Below, one piece after another: positions 53,519 through 61,422 of a stretch of 64,000 nt of DNA (within the stretch, counting starts at the first letter, position 1; each line of letters starts with the position of its first letter). The notes under the pieces were generated by a model. It did no database searches. It was given only the letters and a program-made list of their open reading frames with translations, and was not told the origin of the DNA. The stretch covers positions 1-64,000 of the forward strand of contig JAIBAN010000031.1 in the NCBI GenBank assembly GCA_019695185.1, in the 5' to 3' direction. Both the position numbers and the translations under genes were made by a program. Origin of the DNA: Blastocatellia bacterium. GTDB lineage: Bacteria > Acidobacteriota > Blastocatellia > Chloracidobacteriales > Chloracidobacteriaceae.

Positions 53519-54424
53519 ATGGTTCCATTCCCTACAATTCGAAAACTGGTTTGGAACACCGTGCTTGAAACCTTTAACACGGGATGTATTGGCTATGCCA
53601 AAGAAGCGGCCTATTCCCTGGTGCTTTCCTTTTTCCCGATGTTGATTTTTGCCACAGCGCTGTTTGCCGTGCTGGGGCAAAATTACATGGGTGAAATCGT
53701 GGAAACCCTGCAACGGATTCTGCCTGCCGGAAGCCGCTCCATGGTGTGCAATTATCTCACCGAATTTTTCAAAAACCAGCCTCCCCGTGGATTATTGTTG
53801 TTTTCTTTTCTGGCCACGATTTTTCCGGCTGCGGGACTGATGGCGACCTTCACCAAAGCCTTTGACCATATTTACTCAAGCAAGGAACAGCGCGGGTTTT
53901 GGCAGGAACAACTGGTGGTGTACCTGTTGGTACTGGCCCTTGGGCTTCCGATTTTGATTGCCACCATTGCCACCGCCATGGGGACACTCCTGGAAAAAGT
54001 GATTATTCGGTGGATGGGTGACCGCCCCATTTTCGGAACTGCCTGGATTTTGGGACGGTGGGCCATTATCTGGCTGACTGTCCTGCTGATTGCCATGCTG
54101 CTCTACCATCTGGCACCAAGCCGGACTCCCGCCTGGCGGCATATCATTCCGGGAGCAGTCCTGGCCTCGGTCATGTGGATTTTGCTGACTATCGGCTTTG
54201 GAGCTTATGTTGCCAACTATGCCTCGTATGACCGGGTGTACGGCAGCCTGGGAGCCGGGATTGTGTTGCTGGTCTGGATGTATTTTACTTCGCTGGCGCT
54301 CATGATTGGCGCTGTCTTCAATCGTCAATGCGAGTTGCTGCTTTCGCCGCTCGCTCCGTTCCAGCCCGATGCGGAGGTGTCAAAGCCGACTTCGGGCAAC
54401 CTGCCAAAAACTGAAAAATTATGA
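53519..54424 (+). CDS. YihY/BrkB-family membrane protein
   Basis: A 301-residue inner-membrane protein with six helices. Family features: AKEAAYSLVLSFFPMLIFA at the N-terminus, FLATIFPAAGLMATFTKAFD, FWQEQLVVYLLVLALGLPIL, HIIPGAVLASVMWILLTIGF and SLGAGIVLLVWMYFTSLALM. The family is widespread, has no agreed function, and was once misannotated as RNase BN. The stop overlaps the next start (ATGA at 54421-54424), so it is translationally coupled to the Nudix-MBL gene. Confidence 0.9.
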   Translation: MVPFPTIRKLVWNTVLETFNTGCIGYAKEAAYSLVLSFFPMLIFATALFAVLGQNYMGEIVETLQRILPAGSRSMVCNYLTEFFKNQPPRGLLLFSFLATIFPAAGLMATFTKAFDHIYSSKEQRGFWQEQLVVYLLVLALGLPILIATIATAMGTLLEKVIIRWMGDRPIFGTAWILGRWAIIWLTVLLIAMLLYHLAPSRTPAWRHIIPGAVLASVMWILLTIGFGAYVANYASYDRVYGSLGAGIVLLVWMYFTSLALMIGAVFNRQCELLLSPLAPFQPDAEVSKPTSGNLPKTEKL

Positions 54425-55941
54425 CTGTTGCGACCCCCAAAGAAGCCGCCTGTGTCGTCCTGATGCGGCAGAACCACCAGCACGAATGGGAATTTTTCTG
54501 GGCCCGCCGTTCCGACAAAATGCCGTTTATGAGCGGCTATCATGCGTTTCCCGGTGGCCGGATGGATGAGGAAGACCTGGAAATCCAGGTGGAAAACGCC
54601 CTGGAAAACCAGTCCGGGCTGTGCGCCTGCGTTATCCGCGAAGCATTTGAAGAAGCCGCTGTGTTGCTCTCGCCCGACGCTGGAAAAGTTCCCGCCGCAG
54701 AACGGCTGGCAGCCCGTGCCGCCATGATGCGCCGGGAATTGACCTTTGCCGAATTCATTCAGCGGCATGGCATCCGCCTGGATGCCAACCTGCTCGTTCC
54801 GGGCGGGAGATGGGTCACGCCGCCCTATGCTGCCCGCCGCTTTGACACGTATTTTTACGTGGCGGAAATTCCGGGCGACCAGGAACCCGAACTCTGGACG
54901 GACGAACTGGAACAGGGCACCTGGACCACCGGTCAGGCGGCAGTCAAATCCTGGGAAGCCATTGACGTGATTCTTGCTCCTCCGACCTTGCACGTGATTC
55001 GAGGCGTGCGGGACTGGGCCGGCAGCGATGCTGGAAACAACCGGAACTGGGAAAAACTGACCGCCATCCTGCTTGATGCCCCCTCAGCCAACGGAAAACC
55101 GGTGGAATCCATTGAAATCCGGTCCGGAGTGGTTGGCTTTCCCGTCAAAACCCCAACGCTTCCCCCAGCCACCCATACCAACTGCTACCTTGTTGGCGAA
55201 CAGGAACTGGTGGTGATTGACCCGGCTTCGCCTTACGAAGAGGAACAGCTTCGGCTGGACGAGCATCTTGACTGGCTCCAGCGGAATCGGGGCGTGCGGG
55301 TGCGTGAAATCCTCCTCACCCATCATCACCCGGACCATGTGGCCGGAGTCGCTCATGCTCAGAAAAAATGGGGCGTGCCAGTGGCAGCCCATCCGGAAAC
55401 GGCCCGGCTGTTGGCGGGCAAAATCACGGTTGACCGGCATGTGCTGGATGGCGACGTGATTGAACTCCCAGGTGACCCCGGCTGGCGGCTGCATTGTATT
55501 TTTACCCCTGGGCATGCCCCCGGCCATCTGTGTTTTTATGAAGAAGGAACCCGCGCACTGATTACCGGCGATATGATTGTTGGATTGGGGTCCGTGCTCA
55601 TCAATCCGCCTGAAGGAAACATGCGTGAGTACCTTGATTCCCTTCGCAAACTGGCTGGATTTGAATCGGTGGCAATTTTGGGCGGTCACGGGCAGGCGCT
55701 CACCCATCCGCAAAAACATATCGCGGCTTACATCAAGCACCGCCTGGAACGGGAAGCCAATATCATCAAAGCCCTGGAAACCGGAGCCCGGACGGTTCCC
55801 GAAATCGTCAAAATCGTCTATGCCGACACGCCTCCGGCGGCGCATCCGCTGGCGGAACGTTCAGTTTTGGCACATTTGGAAAAATTAGGGGCAGAAAACA
55901 GGGCGCAACAGTTGCCGGGCAACGAATGGCAACTGGTTTAA
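54421..55941 (+). CDS. Nudix hydrolase fused to metallo-beta-lactamase domain
   Basis: A 506-residue two-enzyme protein. The N-terminal part (1-235) is a Nudix domain whose box is split by an insert of about 18 residues: FPGGRMDEED then CVIREAFEEAAVLL, as in NUDT19-type CoA/nucleotide pyrophosphatases. The C-terminal part (250-506) is an MBL domain of the LACTB2 type with LLTHHHPDHVAGVAHA (zinc ligands), TPGHAPGHLCFY, ITGDMIV and LGGHGQAL, plus a winged-helix tail (EIVKIVYADTPPAAHPLAER). The ATG overlaps the BrkB stop. The role could be housecleaning of CoA or nucleotide derivatives; substrate unproved. Confidence 0.88.
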   Translation: MTVATPKEAACVVLMRQNHQHEWEFFWARRSDKMPFMSGYHAFPGGRMDEEDLEIQVENALENQSGLCACVIREAFEEAAVLLSPDAGKVPAAERLAARAAMMRRELTFAEFIQRHGIRLDANLLVPGGRWVTPPYAARRFDTYFYVAEIPGDQEPELWTDELEQGTWTTGQAAVKSWEAIDVILAPPTLHVIRGVRDWAGSDAGNNRNWEKLTAILLDAPSANGKPVESIEIRSGVVGFPVKTPTLPPATHTNCYLVGEQELVVIDPASPYEEEQLRLDEHLDWLQRNRGVRVREILLTHHHPDHVAGVAHAQKKWGVPVAAHPETARLLAGKITVDRHVLDGDVIELPGDPGWRLHCIFTPGHAPGHLCFYEEGTRALITGDMIVGLGSVLINPPEGNMREYLDSLRKLAGFESVAILGGHGQALTHPQKHIAAYIKHRLEREANIIKALETGARTVPEIVKIVYADTPPAAHPLAERSVLAHLEKLGAENRAQQLPGNEWQLV

Positions 55942-55989
55942 GACTCGACGACGTTTTCGGATGTGAAAAGAGGAAAGCCTTTCGCGGCA

Positions 55990-56748
55990 TTACCCGGCTT
56001 CGGGTGGCAATACGTCCCCTGCGGTCACTGGTTCAACCTGACCGCTGGGCAATCGCACCAGCAACGCCCCGTCCGCCCGGAGTCCCTGCGTTATACCCGC
56101 CACAATGTGTTTGCCTGTATTGATTTGGACGGTTTTGCCGGTGGCGTAACTGGAAAGCTGTTCCCATTCCTTCGTGACCTGCTGTGGGGTTTGCACAAAA
56201 ACCCCATAGACAGTTTCCAGTTCGGCCAGAAAAGCATGGCTGACTGCTTCTTTCGTGACAGGCAAATCAGGAGCTTCCAGTTTGAGTGAAGTCGGGGGAA
56301 ACATCAGCCCCGGTGGAAATGTTTGCTGAAACAGGTTAATTCCCACTCCCAGCACCAGATACGACAACTTCCCTTCGGCAAAACCGGCTTCCGTCAAAAT
56401 GCCACATACTTTTTTGCCATTGAGCAAAACATCATTGGGCCATTTGATGTCAAGGCTGAGTGCGGGCCTGCCCTCTGACATCCGGTGCAACGCCCGCACC
56501 ACCGTCACCGCCCCCAACAAAGCCGTCAGTGGCAGGTGCTCCACGGCCACATTCGGACGCAACAGAACCGAAAGGTACAGACCTTCACCCGGAGGCGAAA
56601 CCCAGGTCCGGTCATAACGCCCACGCCCGGCGGTTTGCTCGGCGGCAATCAGGCACAAGCCTTCAGACGCACCCGCCGCAGCTCTTTTTTTAAGTTCGGT
56701 ATTGGTGGAGGGGATGGTTTCGAAATGTTCAATTTGGAAAGTCAGCAT
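55990..56748 (-). CDS. birA: Biotin-[acetyl-CoA-carboxylase] ligase
   Basis: A 252-residue monofunctional biotin protein ligase; the N-terminal DNA-binding domain of E. coli BirA is absent. Motifs: ETIPSTNTELKKRAAAG, the biotinyl-AMP loop AEQTAGRGRYDRTWVSPPGE, SLDIKWPNDVLLNGKKVCGI and LVLGVGINL. A small C-terminal SH3-like domain follows (GKTVQINTGKHIVAGI). It should attach biotin to carboxylase carrier proteins. The start at 56746-56748 has no Shine-Dalgarno and follows a TCAGTCC arm. Confidence 0.94.
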   Translation of the reverse strand: MLTFQIEHFETIPSTNTELKKRAAAGASEGLCLIAAEQTAGRGRYDRTWVSPPGEGLYLSVLLRPNVAVEHLPLTALLGAVTVVRALHRMSEGRPALSLDIKWPNDVLLNGKKVCGILTEAGFAEGKLSYLVLGVGINLFQQTFPPGLMFPPTSLKLEAPDLPVTKEAVSHAFLAELETVYGVFVQTPQQVTKEWEQLSSYATGKTVQINTGKHIVAGITQGLRADGALLVRLPSGQVEPVTAGDVLPPEAG

Positions 56749-56756
56749 ATCTTTAG

Positions 56757-56938
56757 CACTGAGGACAAAATGAGGACTGAGGACAAAATGAGGACTGAGG
56801 ACTGAGGACTGAGGACTGAGTTTGATTTGACTTTCATCATTCTCCTGATTTCTGCGACCTTTTTCTCAGTCCTCAGTCCTCAGTCCTGGTTTTTTCAGCA
56901 GTCCTCAGTCCTCAGTCCTCATTTTGTCCTCAGTTCTG
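56757..56938. repeat. Inverted GGACTGA arrays, higher-order
   Basis: Left: GGACTGA units separated twice by GGACAAAATGA (56757-56820). Right: TCAGTCC units from 56866, interrupted by a Tx6 stretch, then TCATTTTGTCC and TCAGTTC (to 56938). The GGACAAAATGA variant occurs at the outer end of both arms, so the arms match in detail, as mirror images. Confidence 0.92.
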
Positions 56939-56940
56939 AT

Positions 56941-57354
56941 TCAGAGTTGTCCTTTTTGCACAAACTCGACATAGCGGTTGGTGGCGTCAAGTGTGGCCCG
57001 CACGCTGCCCCCCAAAAAATCCGAATCATTGGCGTTGATACGACAGGACCCAAAAAGCTGCACCCGGTTGCCGCTGTGTTCCAAACGGACCAGCAACACA
57101 ATCAAATCACGGCCAAAGGCAGTGGTTCGCTCAAATTCCTCCAGTGTGCAGCGGATTTTGCTGTCAGTGAATGCTTCAATAATTTCAAGTGTGGCCGTGG
57201 CGGCCAAACCAAGCGGTGCATCGCCGGCAGCGGCTCCTTCCCGCTGTGCGACAAACACGCGTCCATCATGTGAACATTGAACTGAAACCCGGCACGTTCC
57301 ATCCTTGACGGGTTCCTGTTTTACTTCGTCAAAGCGCAAACGGATGGAGGTCAT
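56941..57354 (-). CDS. Protein of unknown function
   Basis: A 137-residue protein without signal peptide or membrane segment. Compositional pattern suggests an alpha/beta domain (LAATATLEIIEAFTDSKIRC, GRDLIVLLVRLEHSG, VRATLDATNRYVEFV). I do not recognise a family. It lies between BirA and NadC on the same strand, each separated by an inverted heptamer element; its own stop TGA is close to a degenerate repeat unit. The start at 57352-57354 is plausible but without clear ribosome site. Confidence 0.65.
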   Translation of the reverse strand: MTSIRLRFDEVKQEPVKDGTCRVSVQCSHDGRVFVAQREGAAAGDAPLGLAATATLEIIEAFTDSKIRCTLEEFERTTAFGRDLIVLLVRLEHSGNRVQLFGSCRINANDSDFLGGSVRATLDATNRYVEFVQKGQL

Positions 57355-57362
57355 AGGCTTAA

Positions 57363-57490
57363 TTGAGAATTGAGAATTGAGAATTGAGAATTGAGAATTG
57401 AGAATTGAAGGAAAGCTGTTGGCAAGCCTGAAAAGAGAATAATCTGACTTGCAACCAAAAAAATAATTCTCAATTCTCCATTCTCAATTG
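57363..57490. repeat. Inverted TTGAGAA arrays
   Basis: Six TTGAGAA units at 57363-57404 and about three inverted units with one variant (TCCATTC) at 57466-57490. The right arm lies 3 bp from the nadC stop. Confidence 0.9.
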
Positions 57491-57493
57491 AAA

Positions 57494-58354
57494 TCAGGCT
57501 GCGGTCATTTTCAAACTGATGTCGGCAGCGGCCGGAGAATGGGTCAAGGCCCCTACCGAAATCAAATCAACACCGGCTTCGGCGTAACCACGCACGGTTT
57601 CAAGCGAAACGGAACCCGAAGCCTCGGTCAGGGTACGGCGTCCGGCAGGTTCCTCGGCCCGAATCAAGGTAACGGCTTCCCGAACCTTTTCCGGGGTCAT
57701 ATTGTCCAGCAAAACGACATCGGCTCCTACCTTCACCGCATCTTTCACCTGCTCCAGCGTGGCGGCCTCCACCTCGATTTTCAGCAGATGGGAACCGGTT
57801 TCGCGTGCCCGCTTGACAGCGATGGCCAATCCTCCGGCCAGGGCAATATGGTTGTCTTTGATGAGCAACCCATCGTCGAGGCCAAACCGGTGGTTGCGCC
57901 CGCCCCCCATCTTGACGGCGTACTTATCAAAAATTCTGAGTCCCGGCGCGGTTTTGCGGGTATCCACAATCTGGGCTCCGGTCCCCTCAACCGCTTTGAC
58001 ATAGCGCCGGGTCAAGGTGGCAATCCCGCTCATTCGTTGCAACAGGTTGAGCGCCACGCGTTCACCTGCGAGCAAAACATGGGCCGGACCCTCAATGCGG
58101 GCGATTTCGGTTCCAGCGGCAATGGTATCGCCGTCAAAATAAAAAGCTTCCAGTTGTAATTCCGGGTCCAGCCATTGAAAGACCAGTTCGGCAACTTCCA
58201 GACCAGCCAGGACAATCCCGGATTTGGCGAGAAACTTTCCACGTGCATAAATATCCGGCGCGACCGTGGTTTGGGTGGTGACATCGCCCCGGCCAATGTC
58301 TTCTTCCAGGTAGGTGGCGACAAGGTTTTGAATGATATTGAGATCAAGACGCAT
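57494..58354 (-). CDS. nadC: Nicotinate-nucleotide pyrophosphorylase (carboxylating)
   Basis: Quinolinate phosphoribosyltransferase of NAD synthesis, 286 residues. Motifs: EEDIGRGDVTTQTTV, ALNLLQRMSGIATLTRRYV, VDTRKTAPGLRIFDKYAVKM, GGGRNHRFGLDDGLLIKDNH and the phosphate-binding end LTEASGSVSLETVRGYAEAG then DLISVGALTHS. The ATG at 58352-58354 matches family N-termini; an in-frame extension to 58471 is read from the heptamer array (FSILNSQFSILNS) and rejected. nadA and nadB are not in the window. Confidence 0.95.
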   Translation of the reverse strand: MRLDLNIIQNLVATYLEEDIGRGDVTTQTTVAPDIYARGKFLAKSGIVLAGLEVAELVFQWLDPELQLEAFYFDGDTIAAGTEIARIEGPAHVLLAGERVALNLLQRMSGIATLTRRYVKAVEGTGAQIVDTRKTAPGLRIFDKYAVKMGGGRNHRFGLDDGLLIKDNHIALAGGLAIAVKRARETGSHLLKIEVEAATLEQVKDAVKVGADVVLLDNMTPEKVREAVTLIRAEEPAGRRTLTEASGSVSLETVRGYAEAGVDLISVGALTHSPAAADISLKMTAA

Positions 58355-58371
58355 GATTTTTGGGTTCAGTG

Positions 58372-58512
58372 AGAATTGAGAATTGAGAATTGAGAATTGA
58401 GAATTGAGAATTGAGAAACTGAAATTCCATTTTGACAAGAAACCTGACTTGGCAAGAGTGGTATTTCTCACTCATAGGATTCTCAATTCTCAATTCTCAA
58501 TTCTTCATTGAC
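58372..58512. repeat. Inverted TTGAGAA arrays
   Basis: Left: GAGAATTGAG-type units, six heptamers (58372-58418). Right: about three TCAATTC units at 58490-58512. The element lies between the nadC start and the trxA terminator. The rest of the 305-bp gap (58513-58591) shows nothing I can name. Confidence 0.9.
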
Positions 58513-58591
58513 AAAGTACCACATCCATTCAAAACGAGGCACGTTGAAAACTATGGATTCCCCGCTGATTGTGATGAAAACAAACACAACA

Positions 58592-58629
58592 ACAGCCCGC
58601 TACCGGTGAAAATACCAGTAACGGGCTGT
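58592..58629 (-). terminator. Hairpin downstream of trxA
   Basis: ACAGCCCG (58592-58599) pairs with CGGGCTGT (58622-58629), with further internal TAC-GTA pairing. It lies 31 bp after the trxA stop on the minus strand. The tail TTGTTGTGTTTG is only moderately T-rich. Confidence 0.65.
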
Positions 58630-58659
58630 CTTGAAACCAAAAGATTTCAGCCGAATGGA

Positions 58660-58983
58660 TTACATGTACTTGTCAATCATCCGGGCAATGTTTTCTTTGG
58701 CGGTGGCACCGACGATGCGTTCTTTTTCCCCACCGTCCTTGAACAGAATCAAAGTCGGGATTCCTTTGATTCCAAACTTGGCCGATGTGGCGCTGTTTTC
58801 GTCCACATTGAGTTTGCCAATCACCGCACGCCCTTCGTAATCATTTGCCAGGGCTTCGATGGTTGGAGACAACATGCGGCACGGAGCGCACCAGGCGGCC
58901 CAGCAATCAACCAACACCGGTTGGCCGGTGCTCACCACTTTCTCGAAATTGCCGTCCGTGATTTCTACGACATTCCCACTCAT
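58660..58983 (-). CDS. trxA: Thioredoxin
   Basis: A 107-residue thioredoxin. The active site WCAPC lies in VDCWAAWCAPCRMLSPTIEA (a slight variant of WCGPC), followed by VDENSATSAKFGIKGIPTLI with the cis-Pro and the C-terminal helix. It reduces protein disulphides in the cytoplasm. The ATG at 58981-58983 has AAAGGCAGGA upstream. A hairpin terminator follows, so it is probably monocistronic. Confidence 0.96.
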   Translation of the reverse strand: MSGNVVEITDGNFEKVVSTGQPVLVDCWAAWCAPCRMLSPTIEALANDYEGRAVIGKLNVDENSATSAKFGIKGIPTLILFKDGGEKERIVGATAKENIARMIDKYM

Positions 58984-59260
58984 TGTTTCATCCTGCCTTT
59001 CTTCAAGGTTTATCGCTATCAGCTTTCAACCGATTGTCGACTGTTTATAAAATAAAGTTTAAGAGCTGGTTTCCCACCCACATTTTGATGAGGAATTGGC
59101 TTCCTATGAAATTCCGAAAAGTCCGGGGTTGTTCCCGCCGGGCGGCACAAAATGACAAAACCATGCAAAAATCAGCTTTTCGTCGGTTTGTGTCGGAAGC
59201 GCAAGAATCTACAACGGAGCGAAATGAAAAACAACCATTCCTGGAAAGACGCGCCGCCTT

Positions 59261-60478
59261 TCAGGCTTTTCCCATCCGTTCCTGGTACTGACGGCTTTTT
59301 TCCAGAACGATTCGGGCGCTTTCAGTCATGGGAGTTTCAGGCCCGAAAATCGTCATATCCAGATTCAACTCACTGCGGGCCTCCTCCAAAGCCACCCGCG
59401 CTTCATCCCAACCGGGGCCGCCCCGCCGGATGACAATCGGAAAAGCTGGCCGAACCGCCCGCAAGCCGTCAATAAACCCTTGCATGGTGATGTCAACCCT
59501 GGTGTTGTTGGCGACAGCCCCCACGTGCCAGCAAGCCGTCAGGCCGGGTTTGGAAAGCACCACCTTGGTCAGCTTTTCGACTTTTTCCGCCGGTGGATTG
59601 CCACCATATTCCGTATAATTGGCCGGACGCCCGCCGTAACTGATGAGCGCGTCCATATTGGTGATCGAACCGCCGCCACCGGCACTCATCATGGCAATGT
59701 CGCCGTCCAGTTCGATATATTTTCCGGCCACACCACGATAATCGTTTTGGTCAATCAGACGGGCCTGCAATTCCCGTTCGGTCAAAGGACGCCCCAGACC
59801 GCCGCGCGGCGGATAGTTGAAATCCCGATGACGGGTCATGGCGTCACCATCCAGAATCACCACTGCATCTGCGGCAAACAGATTTCCCTTGCGGGTTTCA
59901 ATCACCGGATTGATTTCCAACAACCGTACATCGTTTTCCCGGAAACAACGGTAGGCTCGCACCAGGAAGTCTGCCATTTTGCGCATCCGGTCCTCGCGGA
60001 AACCGGCTTCGGCGGCAATTTCGCGGGCTTTCCATTCCTGCAACCCAAAAAGCGAGTCAATCGGATGGATAAACATCTGGTCAGGGTGCTGCGCCGCCAG
60101 TTCCTCCACATCCACACCCCCCATCCGGCTGATGATGACGACCGGGGCACGATGGCGTCCGTCAAAAGTGATGGAAAGATAGAACTCGTTGACAACCTCC
60201 AGTTTTTGCTCAACCAGCACGCCCACCACTTCCGTCTCGCGGATGGTCGAATTGAGCAGGAGTTCCACCGCCAGTTCCGCGCCTTCGGTCGTTTTGCAAA
60301 ACCGAATGCCGCCCGCCTTGCCGCGTTTTCCGGCCAACACCTGGGCTTTGACCGCCACCTCGCCGTACTCCTCGACAAAGGATTCAAGGTTTCCCGGCGC
60401 ATTCATCAAAATCGCATCCGGCACGCGAATGCCATACTTTTTGAGCAGTGATTTGCCTTCGTATTCGTAGAGGTTCAT
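59261..60478 (-). CDS. ATP-citrate lyase/succinyl-CoA synthetase beta-like subunit
   Basis: A 405-residue ATP-grasp acyl-CoA synthetase subunit. The N-terminus MNLYEYEGKSLLKKYGIRVP and AVKAQVLAGKRGKAGGIRFC match SucC. The C-terminal part differs from SucC: CWHVGAVANNTRVDITMQGF, FPIVIRRGGPGWDEA and MTIFGPETPMTESARIVL resemble the citrate-binding region of ATP-citrate lyase. No sucD or aclA partner is in the window. It may make acetyl-CoA from citrate or be a divergent succinyl-CoA synthetase. An extension to 60544 is array-encoded and rejected; no Shine-Dalgarno is visible at 60478. Confidence 0.78.
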   Translation of the reverse strand: MNLYEYEGKSLLKKYGIRVPDAILMNAPGNLESFVEEYGEVAVKAQVLAGKRGKAGGIRFCKTTEGAELAVELLLNSTIRETEVVGVLVEQKLEVVNEFYLSITFDGRHRAPVVIISRMGGVDVEELAAQHPDQMFIHPIDSLFGLQEWKAREIAAEAGFREDRMRKMADFLVRAYRCFRENDVRLLEINPVIETRKGNLFAADAVVILDGDAMTRHRDFNYPPRGGLGRPLTERELQARLIDQNDYRGVAGKYIELDGDIAMMSAGGGGSITNMDALISYGGRPANYTEYGGNPPAEKVEKLTKVVLSKPGLTACWHVGAVANNTRVDITMQGFIDGLRAVRPAFPIVIRRGGPGWDEARVALEEARSELNLDMTIFGPETPMTESARIVLEKSRQYQERMGKA

Positions 60479-60500
60479 ATCGTTGAGAGAGGTTTGAATG

Positions 60501-60626
60501 TTGAGTTTTGAGTTTTGAGTTTTGAGTTTTGAGTTTGAATTCACAGGTACAAAGCAATCCGTTACCTGCTCAAAATTTATTCCGTTGCTTCACTCAAAAC
60601 TCAAAATTCAAAACTCAAAACTCCAA
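60501..60626. repeat. Inverted TTGAGTT arrays, overlapping the end of dapB
   Basis: Five TTGAGTT units at 60501-60535 and five inverted ACTCAAA-type units at 60592-60626. The right arm overlaps the dapB coding end: its stop TGA (60615-60617) is the TGA of a repeat unit. Confidence 0.93.
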
Positions 60627-61415
60627 AATTGAATCGAGTCCACGGACCAGCCCCACCAGTCCGCTCACTTTGCGCGCCGCCAGCAAGGTTCCTCCCACAT
60701 ACGGGTCGGTGGCATTGATGGAATCATGCCGAATGGTCAGTTTTTCGCCCGGCGTTCCCAAAATCACTTCGCAGGAGGACGAAAAACCCGGCAATCGCAC
60801 TGAATGAATCTGGCTTCCGTTGACGGTTCCGCCGCGACATTCGCGCAAGCCCTGGGTCTCGGCAATCGGGTGCTGCACGTGCGGCTCACGCACCTGCGCC
60901 AGCCGAAAAGCCAGTTCCCGCGCGGTTCCGCTGGGGGCGTCAGGTTTGCCGGGACCGCTGTACTCGATGATTTCCCAGGCCGGAACGAATTTTGCCGCCA
61001 GCAGGGCAAAGCGCTGCATCAACACCGCAGTGATGGCGAAATTTCCGGCTGCCAGCACGCCAATTTTGGCGGCTTGTGCCCGTTCGTCAATTTCGGCGTA
61101 ATCCTCATTGGTCAGCCCCGAAGTCCCGATGACGACATGCACTCCCCGGTCAATCGCCTCCAGCGTGTGGCGCTTCACAACATCAGGTTTGGTGTAATCA
61201 ATCAGAACGTGGGTGGGCGCAGCCAGTGCTTCGGCGGCGGTTTCACTGACGGTGAGTTGAAGTTCGGGAATTCCCAAAACCGTTCCCAGGTTTTGTCCCT
61301 TGAAGGTGCGTGATACAGCCCCGACCAGTTCCAGGTCATCCGATTTCCGAATGGCGGCTACCAGCCCGCGCCCGACATTGCCGGTGGCTCCGGCCACACA
61401 AAGTTTGAGTTTCAT
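60615..61415 (-). CDS. dapB: 4-hydroxy-tetrahydrodipicolinate reductase
   Basis: NAD(P)H-dependent enzyme of lysine and diaminopimelate synthesis, 266 residues. Motifs: KLCVAGATGNVGRGLVAAI (nucleotide loop), VLIDYTKPDVVKRHTLEAID, VVIGTSGLT, AGNFAITAVLMQRFALLAAK, the catalytic-type EIIEYSGPGKPDAPSGTARE and the C-terminal VRLPGFSSSCEVILGTPGE. The ATG at 61413-61415 lies 7 bp after the S9 peptidase stop, with AGGA inside the end of that gene. The last codons and stop are supplied by a TTGAGTT array. Confidence 0.94.
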   Translation of the reverse strand: MKLKLCVAGATGNVGRGLVAAIRKSDDLELVGAVSRTFKGQNLGTVLGIPELQLTVSETAAEALAAPTHVLIDYTKPDVVKRHTLEAIDRGVHVVIGTSGLTNEDYAEIDERAQAAKIGVLAAGNFAITAVLMQRFALLAAKFVPAWEIIEYSGPGKPDAPSGTARELAFRLAQVREPHVQHPIAETQGLRECRGGTVNGSQIHSVRLPGFSSSCEVILGTPGEKLTIRHDSINATDPYVGGTLLAARKVSGLVGLVRGLDSILEF

Positions 61416-61422
61416 TGCGGTT

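Noticed and set aside
2000-60626. CRISPR arrays
   Set aside because: The tandem units are 7-9 or 26 bp without regular spacers, and no cas gene is present.
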